DNA of 64,000 nucleotides from Burkholderia lata (lineage in GTDB: Bacteria > Pseudomonadota > Gammaproteobacteria > Burkholderiales > Burkholderiaceae). The DNA is taken from NCBI RefSeq assembly GCF_000012945.1, contig NC_007510.1, forward strand, positions 2,976,001-3,040,000, in the 5' to 3' direction. Below the pieces are notes generated by a model. It had not been told where the DNA came from and ran no database searches. It saw nothing but the letters and a program-made list of their open reading frames with translations. The translations under genes and the position numbers were made by a program. Positions 1 to 10,681 of this stretch are shown here, in pieces. How positions within the stretch are numbered: the stretch's first letter is position 1; every line of letters begins with the position of its first letter.

Positions 1-60
1 AGTGACGTGGCTGAGCAGGTGATGCTGGTCGAAGCTGCGCGCGCGGCGGGGGCGCGGCAT
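1..60 (-). CDS. N-terminal fragment of an unidentified gene running out of the window
   Basis: On the minus strand an ATG at 60-58 opens a frame that stays open to the window edge (MPRPRRARSFDQHHLLSHVT). A purine-rich GGGGTGG lies just upstream, and a TAGAAT -10-like box sits at 92-97, both consistent with a real gene start. Only 20 residues are visible, so no domain can be recognised. In E. coli rluE is followed by a NUDIX hydrolase and mnmA and is divergent from icd, so a housekeeping gene of that neighbourhood is possible. The visible residues do not resemble the start of isocitrate dehydrogenase. Existence and identity are both uncertain. Confidence 0.35.
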   Translation of the reverse strand, partial: MPRPRRARSFDQHHLLSHVT

Positions 61-155
61 GGCCACCCCGTGACGGCAACAGCGAGCCGCTATTCTAGCG
101 CCCCAACCGGGCACTTCGGCATGAAGCGCGGCACTGCGTATCAAGACCCCACTTA

Positions 156-171
156 TGTCTTATATAAGACA
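156..171. promoter_or_regulatory. 16-bp perfect palindrome, candidate operator
   Basis: TGTCTTATATAAGACA is a perfect inverted repeat in an AT-rich patch between the minus-strand gene ending at 60 and rluE at 268. Its size and symmetry fit a dimeric regulator. My impression is of a GntR-type operator of the kind seen near central-metabolism genes in beta-proteobacteria, but I cannot confirm that from this window. Confidence 0.5.
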
Positions 172-267
172 GAGGACTTGCCGTTCCGTATTATGCATTA
201 AGATTCCGCCATTTGCCATAGACCGCCCGCCCCCGCTTCCCGCGGCGCGCCGGGCGGACGCCCCGCC

Positions 268-846
268 ATGAACCTGATCGCCCTCAACAAACCGTTCGGC
301 ACGATTTGCCAGTTTTCCGCGCACGAGACGCGCCCGTCGCTCGGCGACTGGGTAAAAACGCCCGGCGTCTACGCGGCCGGCCGGCTGGACGCGGACAGCG
401 AGGGGCTGCTGCTGCTCACCGACGACGGCGCGCTGCAGGCGCGCATCGCCGAGCCGCGCCACAAGCTCGTCAAGCGCTACTGGGCACAGGTCGAGGGCGC
501 GCCCGGCCCCACCGACCTGAAGGCGCTCGCGCGCGGCGTCGACCTCGGCGACTACGTGACGCGTCCGTGCCGCGCCGAATTCATCGAACCGCCCGACACG
601 CTGTGGCCGCGCAATCCGCCGATCCGCTACCGCGCCGCGATCCCGACGACGTGGATCGAGCTTGCGATCACCGAGGGCAAGAACCGGCAGGTGCGCCGGA
701 TGACGGCGGCCGTCGGCTTCCCGACGTTGCGCCTGGTGCGTGTCGGCGTCGGCGCACTGGATATATTCGCACTCGGCATTGCACCGGGAGAAACAATCGC
801 GCTGCCGCCGCGCGCGCCGTGGGATGGTTTCGCGCCCGCCGGATGA
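268..846 (+). CDS. rluE: 23S rRNA pseudouridine synthase, RluE-type
   Basis: A 192-residue protein of the RsuA/RluB/E/F family, which isomerises a specific uridine in rRNA; E. coli RluE acts on U2457 of 23S rRNA. The family catalytic motif is seen as GRLDADSEGLLLLT, with the catalytic aspartate at about residue 41. A second conserved block, GKNRQVRRMTAAVG, lies near residue 138. There is no N-terminal S4 domain, which matches the short RluE branch. It stands alone, facing away from the gene at the window edge. The exact target nucleotide is inferred from family membership only. Confidence 0.9.
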   Translation: MNLIALNKPFGTICQFSAHETRPSLGDWVKTPGVYAAGRLDADSEGLLLLTDDGALQARIAEPRHKLVKRYWAQVEGAPGPTDLKALARGVDLGDYVTRPCRAEFIEPPDTLWPRNPPIRYRAAIPTTWIELAITEGKNRQVRRMTAAVGFPTLRLVRVGVGALDIFALGIAPGETIALPPRAPWDGFAPAG

Positions 847-1127
847 CGAATTCGGGACGGGCGAATTTTTCGTCATCTTTTTCGTCAACCGCCTGCGAAG
901 ATCGCGCGTTAAACCACGCAGATGCCAACCTTAGCTATCCGGCATTGGCAGCCGAACCCGTGTTTGCGTCACGAAAGCGACGTTTTTATCGAATACGATT
1001 CGGCGCCCGCAGCGCAATGAGAAATTTCTCGAAGCGTCTGTCAACCGAAAGGTGGATGGCACCGTTAGACGACATGACTCCTATTGCCGGGTCATTTGGT
1101 TAATTAACTAAAGCTGAGGAACACAAC

Positions 1128-1343
1128 ATGAACAAACTGATCGCCGCTCTGGTCGCTGGCCTCTTCGCAACGGCTGCTTTCGCACAAGCATCGGCTCCGG
1201 AAGCTGCTCCGGCTGCTGCTGAAGCTGCTTCGGCACCGGCTAAGCACGCTGCTAAGAAGCACCACGCAGCTAAGAAGCACCACAAGGCATCGAAGAAGGC
1301 TGCAGCAAGCGACGCAGCAGCACCGGCAGCTGCTTCGAACTAA
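1128..1343 (+). CDS. small exported Ala/Lys/His-rich protein
   Basis: A 71-residue protein starting at ATG 1128 with GAGGA 6 nt upstream. Residues 1-20 form a clean signal peptide (MNKLIAALVAGLFATAAFAQ, cleavage predicted after AFA). The mature part is low-complexity: Ala/Pro/Glu at first, then a basic block with repeated AAKKHH units, then Ala/Ser. The composition recalls acid-shock and histone-like basic exported proteins, but no family can be assigned. It is monocistronic, with a 281-nt upstream gap and a strong terminator at 1403-1440, suggesting an independently and possibly highly expressed gene. Its codons (GCT, AAG) differ from the GC-rich neighbours, as in abundant proteins. Confidence 0.8.
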   Translation: MNKLIAALVAGLFATAAFAQASAPEAAPAAAEAASAPAKHAAKKHHAAKKHHKASKKAAASDAAAPAAASN

Positions 1344-1402
1344 GTAAGCTTGCTGTAATAACGCAGTCAAGAACACGCAGTCTTGCCGTTCTTACGGCGT
1401 TG

Positions 1403-1440
1403 AAAGGCAGATCACCGCAAGGCGATCTGCCTTTTTCTTT
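1403..1440 (+). terminator. rho-independent terminator after the small exported protein
   Basis: Stem AAAGGCAGATC / GATCTGCCTTT (1403-1413 with 1423-1433), 9-nt loop, then a T-rich tract. It is a strong intrinsic terminator. Confidence 0.9.
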
Positions 1441-1503
1441 TTTGTGCCCGTGAGCACGCATCGCGTACCATGCGGGTCTTGTTTTCCAGATAGGAGCCTT
1501 GCT

Positions 1504-2004
1504 GTGCAATTCTCCCTGCGCTCGTCGCTCGGCCGCCTTGCGCGCGCCGCCGTGTTTCCCGCCGCGCTCGCCGTCATGGCGTTCGGCATGCAGGCCGCCA
1601 GCGCGCAAGTGCCGCCCGGCGCCAAGCAGCCGAGCGAATTCCCGCGCGTGAAGCTGCGCGCCGGCATGTACGTGATCGACGCGGCCGTCGCCGCGAACGA
1701 CCCCGACCGCGAACAGGGGCTGATGTACCGTTCGCAGCTCGCGCCGAACGAAGGCATGCTGTTCGTGTTCAACGAGAACGCGGTGCACTGCTTCTGGATG
1801 AAGAACACGCTGATCCCGCTGTCGATCGCGTTCATTCGCGCGGACGGCACGATCACCGACATCGACGAGATGAAGGCCGAGACGACCGACAACCACTGCC
1901 CGCGCAACAACGGCGTCTATGCGCTCGAAATGAGCAAGGGCTGGTTCGCGGCGAAGGGCATCAAGCCCGGCATGAAGCTCGAAGGCCTGCCGCAGGCCCA
2001 GTAA
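1504..2004 (+). CDS. DUF192 family exported protein
   Basis: A 166-residue protein. I chose GTG 1504 because AGGAG lies 7 nt upstream; a longer frame from 1444 has no such site and would spoil the signal peptide. Residues 1-35 look like a signal sequence ([24 protein letters not shown]). The rest is a DUF192 domain with its conserved blocks: [39 protein letters not shown] and [11 protein letters not shown]. The function of DUF192 is unknown; the compact beta-fold is widespread in bacteria and archaea. It is monocistronic with a terminator at 2041-2074. Confidence 0.88.
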   Translation: MQFSLRSSLGRLARAAVFPAALAVMAFGMQAASAQVPPGAKQPSEFPRVKLRAGMYVIDAAVAANDPDREQGLMYRSQLAPNEGMLFVFNENAVHCFWMKNTLIPLSIAFIRADGTITDIDEMKAETTDNHCPRNNGVYALEMSKGWFAAKGIKPGMKLEGLPQAQ

Positions 2005-2040
2005 CGGCCATCGCCGCGGCGTCGCGCCGCGTACCGACCG

Positions 2041-2074
2041 AAGCCGGCCGCCCGTTGCGCGCCGGCTTTTTTTT
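2041..2074 (+). terminator. rho-independent terminator after the DUF192 gene
   Basis: AAGCCGGC (2041-2048) pairs with GCCGGCTT (2061-2068), followed by a run of T to 2074. Confidence 0.88.
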
Positions 2075-2221
2075 CGCCCGCCGGCGGTGACACCCGGCTT
2101 GATTCCGCCGGCGCCGGCCGCATCTGCAAAAGCCACGCGCAAGCGCTATGCTTTAAGTCTCGCTTGTCCAGACCGGGCCGGCACCGCCAGCCCGCTTACA
2201 TCCGAACCCAAGGAGGTTCAC

Positions 2222-4327
<2,106 letters not shown>

Positions 4328-4363
4328 GCGCGGCGCGCTCGCGCGCTGCCGCTTGCAGGCAAG

Positions 4364-4391
4364 GCCCGTCCGGTTCCGGACGGGCTTTTTT
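4364..4391 (+). terminator. rho-independent terminator after fusA
   Basis: Perfect stem GCCCGTCCGG / CCGGACGGGC (4364-4373 with 4376-4385) and a six-T tail. Confidence 0.93.
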
Positions 4392-4490
4392 CATTCGGCG
4401 CGCGCGGCGTTCGCGGCTTTTTGATCGGCACGCCAGGCATTTTTTTCGCGTGCCACAATGGATCGCGATTCGTCAGATGGAATGATCCCG

Positions 4491-5501
4491 ATGCCGCCCA
4501 CCCCTGCCCTGCGCCGCCTGCTGATCCTCTATGGCGGCCTGATCGCCGCGAACGCCGCCGTCTTGCTGTGGGCGCTCGCCGTGTTGCGCGATCATCCGTT
4601 GCTGCTCGGCACCGCGGCGATCGCGTATGGGCTCGGGCTGCGTCACGCAGTCGACGCCGATCACATCGCCGCGATCGACGTTGCGACGCGCAAGCTGATG
4701 CAGGAAGGGCAGCGTCCGGTGAGCGTCGGGCTGTTCTTCTCGCTCGGCCATTCGACGATCGTGATCGCCGCGACGCTCGGCGTCGCGCTGACCGCGTTCG
4801 CGCTACGCGACCGGTTCGATGCATTCCGCGAGATCGGCGGCACGATCGGCACGGCGGTGTCGGCCACCTTCCTGCTCGTGCTCGCGTGCGTGAACCTGGT
4901 GATCCTGCGCGACGTGTGGCGGCGCTATCGCGGCACGCACGGGCACGCACACGATGCCGCGCATGTGCACCGTCCTGCCGGGCTCGTGTCCCGGCTGCTG
5001 CGTCCGTTGTTCCGGTTCGTGTCGAAGAGCTGGCACATGTATCCGGTCGGCGTGCTGTTCGGGCTAGGTTTCGATACTGCAACCGAAATCGGCCTGCTCG
5101 CGATTGCCGCCGCGCAGGCGAGCCAGGGGTTGCCGGTCTATACGGTCATGCTGTTTCCCGCGCTTTTCACCGCCGGCATGACGCTGATCGACTCGACCGA
5201 CAACGTGCTGATGATTCACGCGTACGGCTGGGCGATGGACGATCCGCAGCGCAAGCTGCTCTACAACGCGAGCATCACGTTCGTGTCGGCGGCCGTCGCG
5301 CTGGCGATCGGCGGGATCGAGGCAGCCGGCCTGCTGGCCGACAAGCTGTCGCTGACGGGCCCCGTGCGCGACGCGCTCGATGCGCTCGGCGAACGCTTCG
5401 GCTCGATCGGCTACGGCATCGTCGCCCTGTTCCTCGTCTGCTGGATCGCGTCGATCCTGTTCCACCGCTGGCAGCGCGCGGCCGATGCGCCTGCGCGCTG
5501 A
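4491..5501 (+). CDS. NiCoT-family nickel/cobalt transporter (HoxN/NixA type)
   Basis: A polytopic inner-membrane permease of about 336 residues, expected to import Ni2+ or Co2+. All four NiCoT signatures are present: RHAVDADHI (residues 51-59), LFFSLGHSTIV, LGFDTATEIG and FTAGMTLIDSTDN. A His/Asp/Arg-rich cytoplasmic loop (GTHGHAHDAAHVHRP) lies in the middle, as in the family. The start is uncertain: in-frame ATGs at 4458, 4482 and 4491 all exist. I prefer 4491 because a CACAAT -10-like box overlaps 4454-4459 and a GGA lies 9-12 nt before 4491. No cobalamin riboswitch is visible. Ni versus Co preference cannot be read from sequence. Confidence 0.9.
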   Translation: MPPTPALRRLLILYGGLIAANAAVLLWALAVLRDHPLLLGTAAIAYGLGLRHAVDADHIAAIDVATRKLMQEGQRPVSVGLFFSLGHSTIVIAATLGVALTAFALRDRFDAFREIGGTIGTAVSATFLLVLACVNLVILRDVWRRYRGTHGHAHDAAHVHRPAGLVSRLLRPLFRFVSKSWHMYPVGVLFGLGFDTATEIGLLAIAAAQASQGLPVYTVMLFPALFTAGMTLIDSTDNVLMIHAYGWAMDDPQRKLLYNASITFVSAAVALAIGGIEAAGLLADKLSLTGPVRDALDALGERFGSIGYGIVALFLVCWIASILFHRWQRAADAPAR

Positions 5502-5787
5502 ACTTAGCTCAGACGTTTCATTCCGGAAACAAAACTCCCCCGAAGACGTTGCATGCGCCGTCGCACGCTTGCGTGCGCCTTGCGCGACGGGCGCAAGCGG
5601 CCGGTGGCACGGATCTCGCAGATAGGGATTCGCACGGCGGGCCCACATGCCGTTTCGCACTCTCGGCTGGCGTCCAGCGCCCGCCCGAACGTGATCGGCT
5701 GCCGACAGGACTACGAACCTTTACCGGCCCCCTGCACTACAGGTAGATAGCCGCGCGGCGACGAGGCATCGCGCGCATGGGGAGGCC

Positions 5788-7482
5788 ATGATGCTCAAGA
5801 CGAAACAACCGTTCCGTACGCCGGGACGGCGCTATCGCGCAACCTTGTTCGCCGCAGCCGCGTTCGCGTGCTGCTGCTCATATGCCGTCGCACAGGATGC
5901 GACGCCGGACGCCGCGGCCGATGCAGTTGCCCACGCGGACGCCATCATGACGCTGGTCGACGACGCTTCGCCTTGCGCAGCCAATCCGGCTGCGTGCGCG
6001 GTGCATGTCTTCGCCGGCGGACGTGTTGGCGGTAATGGCGTAGGCCCGGGCAGCAATGGCAGCGGCGGCAGCCCCGGTAGCGGAAATGGCAACGGCAGCG
6101 GTAGCGGCAACAACGGGAACGGTACCGTCGGGCCCGCTGGCGTCGGCGGAACGACAAGCGGAACATCCGGCGGCACGAGTGGTTCGGGTGGCTCGGGCCG
6201 CGGAGGCAATGCGTCTGGCAGCGGGGGTTCGGGTGGTGGTTCTTCCGGGGGTGGCACTTCGGGTGGTGGTACTTCAGGCGGCGGCACTTCCGGTGGCGGT
6301 ACTTCCGGTGGCGGTACTTCCGGTGGCGGTACTTCCGGTGGTGGTACTTCAGGTGGCGGCACTTCAGGTGGCGGTACTTCGGGTGGCGGTACTTCGGGTG
6401 GCGGCACTTCGGGAGGCGGCACTTCAGGTGGCGGTACCTCGGGTGGCGGTACTTCGGGTGGCGGCACTTCAGGTGGCGGTACTTCGGGTGGCGGCACTTC
6501 AGGTGGCGGTACTTCGGGTGGCGGTACGTCGGGAGGCGGTACTTCTGGAGGCGGTACTTCTGGAGGCGGTACTTCTGGAGGCGGTACGTCGGGTGGCGGC
6601 ACTTCGGGAGGCGGTACTTCAGGCACTGGAGGTCATGGCGGACATGGTGGCCATGGCGGTGGCGACGGTGACGGCGGTGGTCACGGCAACGGCGGCCATG
6701 GCGACGGTGACGGTGACGGCGGCGGTCACGGCCACGGTGGTGGTCATGGCGACGGTGACGGCGGTGGTCATGGCCACGGTGGTGGTCATGGCGACGGCGA
6801 TGGCGGTGGTCATGGCAACGGCGGCCACGGCAATGGTGACGGCGGCGGTCACGGCAACGGTGGTGGCCATGGCGACGGCGATGGCGGCGGTCATGGCAAC
6901 GGCGGCCACGGCAATGGTGACGGCGGCGGTCACGGCAACGGTGGTGGTCATGGCGACGGCGATGGCGGCGGTCATGGCAACGGTGGCCACGGCAATGGCG
7001 ACGGCGGCGGTCACGGCAACGGCGGTGGCCACGGCGACGGCGATGGCGGCGGTCACGGCAACGGTGGCCACGGCAATGGCGACGGCGGCGGTCACGGCAA
7101 CGGCGGTGGCCATGGCGACGGCGATGGCGGCGGTCATGGCAACGGCGGCCACGGCAATGGTGACGGCAGCGGTCACGGCAACGGCGGTGGCCACGGCGAG
7201 GGCGATGGCGGCGGTCACGGCAACGGTGGCCACGGCAATGGCGACGGCGGCGGTCACGGCAACGGCGGCCATGGCCATGGCCATGGCCATGGCAATGGCG
7301 ACGGTGGCTCGAGTAACGGCGGCGGCAACGGCGGCCACGGCAATGGCGGTGGCAACGGCAATGGAAATGGCAGTGGCGGCGCCGGCAATGGCGGGGCCAA
7401 CGGTGTCGGCAACGGCCATGGCACCGGGAACGGCAATGGCGGCGGTCACGGCAACGGCGGATCGTCCGGAGCCAACCACTGA
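5788..7482 (+). CDS. exported Gly-rich protein with TSGGG and His/Asp-Gly repeats
   Basis: A 564-residue low-complexity protein. GGGGAGG precedes two consecutive ATGs (5788, 5791); the second has the better spacing. Residues 1-36 carry a twin-Arg-like basic start, a hydrophobic core and AVAQ, a likely signal peptide. A short Asp/Ala-rich stretch with cysteines follows (SPCAANPAACAV). Then come a Gly/Ser/Asn region, 24 exact TSGGG units (residues 157-276), and about five copies of a 27-residue unit built from GGHGNGDGGGHGN and GGGHGDGDGGGHGN. The C-terminus is Gly/Asn/His. No enzymatic domain is seen. The alternating His and Asp on a Gly backbone could bind metal ions, and the gene lies directly after the NiCoT transporter; that link is inference. 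Confidence 0.8.
   Translation: MMLKTKQPFRTPGRRYRATLFAAAAFACCCSYAVAQDATPDAAADAVAHADAIMTLVDDASPCAANPAACAVHVFAGGRVGGNGVGPGSNGSGGSPGSGNGNGSGSGNNGNGTVGPAGVGGTTSGTSGGTSGSGGSGRGGNASGSGGSGGGSSGGGTSGGGTSGGGTSGGGTSGGGTSGGGTSGGGTSGGGTSGGGTSGGGTSGGGTSGGGTSGGGTSGGGTSGGGTSGGGTSGGGTSGGGTSGGGTSGGGTSGGGTSGGGTSGGGTSGGGTSGGGTSGTGGHGGHGGHGGGDGDGGGHGNGGHGDGDGDGGGHGHGGGHGDGDGGGHGHGGGHGDGDGGGHGNGGHGNGDGGGHGNGGGHGDGDGGGHGNGGHGNGDGGGHGNGGGHGDGDGGGHGNGGHGNGDGGGHGNGGGHGDGDGGGHGNGGHGNGDGGGHGNGGGHGDGDGGGHGNGGHGNGDGSGHGNGGGHGEGDGGGHGNGGHGNGDGGGHGNGGHGHGHGHGNGDGGSSNGGGNGGHGNGGGNGNGNGSGGAGNGGANGVGNGHGTGNGNGGGHGNGGSSGANH
6256..6615 (+). repeat. 24 tandem copies of a 15-bp unit (TSGGG)
   Basis: ACT-TC(N)-GG(N)-GG(N)-GG(N) is repeated 24 times without a break, followed by a final TS. 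Third-codon positions vary between units while the amino acids do not, so selection has kept the peptide. The tract is prone to copy-number change. Confidence 0.95.
6823..7260 (+). repeat. 81-bp tandem repeat encoding a 27-residue Gly/His/Asp/Asn unit
   Basis: About five copies of an 81-bp unit lie inside the Gly-rich gene. One late copy has GSGHGN and GEGD in place of GGGHGN and GDGD. A degenerate upstream version (HGHGGGHGDGDGG) begins near 6720. Confidence 0.85.
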
Positions 7483-7509
7483 CCCGCTGCGTTGCCCGGC
7501 CGGGTGTCG

Positions 7510-8355
7510 TCAGAGCATCTCGAGCGCGCGCTTGCTGCGTGGCGGACGGAAGTACGCGTCAAGCTGCGCGCGCTCGTCATCGCTGAACACGAAATCGAGC
7601 GCGGCGCGGTTGTCGCGCACGTGTTCGAGCCGCGACGCCTTCGGGATCGCGAAAACCCCCGGCTGCGCGAGCACCCACGCGAGCGCGACGCGCATCACCG
7701 ACACCCCGCGCTGCCGCGCGATCTCGTCGAGCGGCGAGCGCTTCGGCAGCCGCCCGTGATCGACCGGGCTGTACGCCATCGCCGGCATCCGGTGCTCGGC
7801 AAGCCACGGCAGCAGGTCGAACTCCGGGCCGCGCCGCGCGATGTTGTAGAGGACCTGGTTGGTCGCGCACGCGCCGCCACCGGCTTCATCGACGAGCTCG
7901 GCCATGTCGGCCGTATCGAAGTTGCTGACGCCCCAGCGACGAATCTTGCCCGCGCGCTGCAGCGCTTCGAAGCCTTCGATCGTCTCCTCGAGCGGCACCG
8001 AGCCACGCCAGTGCAGCAAGTACAGGTCGAGGCGATCGGTCCGCAAGCGCTTGAGGCTCGCATCGCATGCGGCGACGACGCCGCGCCGGCTCGCGTGGTG
8101 CGGATAGACCTTGCTGACGAGGAACACGTCGTCGCGCAGGCCCGCGAGCGCCTCGCCGACCAGCTCCTCGGTCGCGCCGTCGCCGTACATCTCGGCCGTA
8201 TCGACCAGCGTCATCCCGAGCGCGATGCCTTCGCGCAGCGCGGCGATCTCGTCTGCGCGCCGGGCCGGCCGTTCGCCCATTTCCCACGTGCCCAGGCCAA
8301 GCTTCGGAATCGTCTCGCCGTCCGGCAGGACGACCGTGGCGATCGTGTCTGTCAT
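7510..8355 (-). CDS. aldo/keto reductase
   Basis: A 281-residue NADPH-dependent oxidoreductase with a TIM-barrel fold that reduces aldehydes or ketones. The catalytic tetrad is visible: Asp52 and Tyr57 (VDTAEMYG), Lys82 (LVSKVYP) and His115 (LYLLHW). The cofactor segment AIPKASRLEHVRDN lies near the C-terminus. I chose ATG 8355 because GAGGAA lies just upstream; the frame extends further to 8427 without a ribosome site. It is convergent with the Gly-rich gene and divergent from the GntR regulator. The substrate is unknown. Confidence 0.9.
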   Translation of the reverse strand: MTDTIATVVLPDGETIPKLGLGTWEMGERPARRADEIAALREGIALGMTLVDTAEMYGDGATEELVGEALAGLRDDVFLVSKVYPHHASRRGVVAACDASLKRLRTDRLDLYLLHWRGSVPLEETIEGFEALQRAGKIRRWGVSNFDTADMAELVDEAGGGACATNQVLYNIARRGPEFDLLPWLAEHRMPAMAYSPVDHGRLPKRSPLDEIARQRGVSVMRVALAWVLAQPGVFAIPKASRLEHVRDNRAALDFVFSDDERAQLDAYFRPPRSKRALEML

Positions 8356-8521
8356 GCGTTCCTCGTTGCGGATTCGTGGCCGCGCATCGCGGCCCAGCCA
8401 TGAAATACGACGCATCAGTGTAGTCAATCGGCGCGCAATTCACCTATTGCACGGCAAAAACCGGCTATAACGGCGCCACGTGATGACTTAGAATGGCCGC
8501 AATCAGATCGATACCCACTCC

Positions 8522-9268
8522 ATGAAGGCATCCACGGACGACCGCTGGCAGGACCTGCGCCCCGACCCCGACAACGACACGCCGCTCTACCTGCAGCTCG
8601 CCCGCAAGCTCGGCGACGCGATCCACGACAATCGCTGGACAGCCGGCGAGGCATTGCCCTCCGAGCGCGTGCTGTCCGATGCGCTCGGCGTATCGCGCAT
8701 CACCGCACGCAAGGCGATCGCGCTGCTCGTCGAACAAGGCCTGATTCGCCGCACACAGGGCGCCGGCAATTTCATCCAGCCGCGCTACGAAGATCCGCTG
8801 TCGCGACTGTCGAGCTTCAGCGAAATGCTCGAACGGCGCGGCTTCAAGCCGAGCTCGCAATGGCTCGCGCGCGAGATCCAGCCGGCGAACCGTGACGAAG
8901 TGATCCAGCTCGGGCTGTCGCCCGCCGCATCGGTCACGCGCCTGAAGCGTCTGCGCCTCGCCGACGGGATCGTGATGGCCGTCGAGAATTCGACGTTTCC
9001 CGCGACGCTGATCCCCGATCCGCAGGCGATCGGCGGTTCGCTGTACAGCTATCTCGAAGCACGCGGCACGCCGATCGTGCGCGCGCTGCAGCATTTCCGC
9101 GCGGTCAACGCGACCGACGAAATCGCCGAGCAGATGGGCATCGCACCGCACGACGCGCTGCTGCTGATCACACGAATCGGCTATACGTCGGACCAGCGCG
9201 CGATCGAACTGACCGATACCTACTGCCGCAACGACTACTACGACTTCGTCGTCGAACTGCGCAAGTAA
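8522..9268 (+). CDS. GntR-family transcriptional regulator, HutC/UTRA type
   Basis: A 248-residue repressor-type protein. The N-terminal winged helix spans residues 15-90 (LYLQLARKLGDAI, GEALPSERVLSDALGVSRITARKAI). A UTRA ligand-binding domain follows, with PAASVTRLKRLRLADG and the closing block RAIELTDTYCRNDYYDFVVEL. UTRA domains usually sense small sugars, amino acids or their phosphates. It is divergent from the aldo/keto reductase and convergent with the CoA transferase, so its target is not obvious from position. A TAGAAT -10-like box lies at 8489-8494. Confidence 0.9.
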   Translation: MKASTDDRWQDLRPDPDNDTPLYLQLARKLGDAIHDNRWTAGEALPSERVLSDALGVSRITARKAIALLVEQGLIRRTQGAGNFIQPRYEDPLSRLSSFSEMLERRGFKPSSQWLAREIQPANRDEVIQLGLSPAASVTRLKRLRLADGIVMAVENSTFPATLIPDPQAIGGSLYSYLEARGTPIVRALQHFRAVNATDEIAEQMGIAPHDALLLITRIGYTSDQRAIELTDTYCRNDYYDFVVELRK

Positions 9269-9289
9269 CGCCAGACGCGCCGCCGGCGC

Positions 9290-10681
9290 TCACAGCCAGC
9301 GCGCATCGTCGGTGCCGAGCGGCACGGGCGGGCGCGCAAGCGACGGCGGTGTCGCCGACAACCGCTCGGCCGGCCGCACCGCATCGAGCGTGCCGAACGG
9401 CGACGCGATGCGTTCGATCCGGTCGCGCACGTCGGTGCGCGCGAAATCGGGGGCCTGCAGGCCGTCCGGCACGATGCCGAACGACTGCAGCCAGCGTCCC
9501 GTCTGCGCGAGCGACAGCCGCACGTGCCAGCTTCCCCCTTCGCGCGCCCGGCGTGCGAGCGCGATCATCGCGCCGAATGCCGCGAGATAACCCGTTGCAT
9601 GATCGAGCGCCTGGCACGGCAGGTGGCGCGGCCCGTCTGCGTGCGCGGCCTGCTGCTCCTGCCACGCGATCCCGCTCGCCGACTGTACGAGGCTGTCGAA
9701 GCCGCGCCGCTGCGCCCACGGCCCCACGTGCCCGTACGCGGATATCGACACGCACACGATGCCGGGCCGCCGCGCCGCCAGCGCTTGCGGCGCGAAACCG
9801 CGCGCCGCGAGCGCACCGGGCCGGTACGACTGCAGGAACACATCCGCATCGCGTGCGAGCGCATGCAGCGCATCGCCCCCCGCCGCGTCGCGCAGGTCGA
9901 TCCACGTCGAACGCTTGCCACGCCCGTTGTCGATCACGAGCGGCGCGATGTTCGGCAGGTGCGGGCCGTTGACGAGCAGCGTCTGCGCGCCGTGCGATGC
10001 CAGCGTGCGGCCCGCGACCGGCCCCGCGATGATGCGCGTGAGATCGAGCACGCGCACACCCGTGAGCGGCTGGCCGGCTTCGCCTCGGCCGATCGGCTCG
10101 ACCGGTGCATCGCCGATCCGCTCGATCTCGAACAGCGGCAGCGACGCGATCGCGCGCGCCTGCTCGAGCGACGCCCACTCGTCAGGTGTTCTGATCAATG
10201 CGGCGCACAGCCCGGCGTCGGCCAGCTCAGTATCGAGTGCCGCGCCGTCCCACGCGCGGATCGCCGTGGCGACATCGCCCCGCTGCGCACCGCAGCCGAG
10301 TACGTCGAGAATGCCGTTCAGGTGATGCGGGAAGTTCGCGTGCAACTGGATCCAGCGTCCGTCGCCCGTCTCGAAGAAGCCCGTCACCGGATGACGCAAC
10401 TCCGGCGGCGGGCCATCGTCCACGCGCAGATAGCGTTCACTGCGGAACGCGACGAGCGCATCGCGCACCGACACGTCGACGGATTGCGTGACACCCGTGC
10501 GAAGCCGATGGCATTCCGCCGCCGCGAGCCCGGCGGCCGCGATCGTCGCCGCGGCCAGCGTGCCGACCCGGAAGGTCGACGGCAGCGTCGGGTCCTGCCC
10601 GGTCACGGTCGCGCGGGCCAGCGCGTCGGGGTCGCCGTGTGCGAGCCGCCACAGATGCGTCAACGCGTGTTCGGGTGTCAT
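9290..10681 (-). CDS. CaiB/BaiF family III CoA transferase, two-part
   Basis: About 463 residues from ATG 10681; a frame from 10753 is possible but neither start has a clear ribosome site. Family III CoA transferases move CoA between carboxylic acids through an aspartyl-CoA thioester. The order of parts is unusual. Residues 1-200 resemble only the end of a CaiB domain (GVTQSVDVSVRDALVAFRSERY). From about residue 210 a fresh N-terminal half begins (GVRVLDLTRIIAGPVAGRTL, RGKRSTWIDLRD). The nucleophile equivalent is probably the Asp in QALDHATGYLAAFG. Substrate is unknown. It ends 21 nt from the convergent GntR gene. Confidence 0.82.
   Translation of the reverse strand: MTPEHALTHLWRLAHGDPDALARATVTGQDPTLPSTFRVGTLAAATIAAAGLAAAECHRLRTGVTQSVDVSVRDALVAFRSERYLRVDDGPPPELRHPVTGFFETGDGRWIQLHANFPHHLNGILDVLGCGAQRGDVATAIRAWDGAALDTELADAGLCAALIRTPDEWASLEQARAIASLPLFEIERIGDAPVEPIGRGEAGQPLTGVRVLDLTRIIAGPVAGRTLASHGAQTLLVNGPHLPNIAPLVIDNGRGKRSTWIDLRDAAGGDALHALARDADVFLQSYRPGALAARGFAPQALAARRPGIVCVSISAYGHVGPWAQRRGFDSLVQSASGIAWQEQQAAHADGPRHLPCQALDHATGYLAAFGAMIALARRAREGGSWHVRLSLAQTGRWLQSFGIVPDGLQAPDFARTDVRDRIERIASPFGTLDAVRPAERLSATPPSLARPPVPLGTDDARWL

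Noticed and set aside
6256..6615. Regular short direct repeats resembling a CRISPR array
   Set aside because: No spacers, 15-bp period, and the repeat is translated as TSGGG.
5832..6626. Antisense frame with (PPPEV)n repeats over the Gly-rich gene
   Set aside because: It is the exact complement of the TSGGG repeat; the sense frame has a signal peptide and ribosome site, this one does not.
8522..9268. Calling the GntR/UTRA regulator NagR
   Set aside because: No N-acetylglucosamine genes are adjacent in this window, and UTRA regulators have many ligands.
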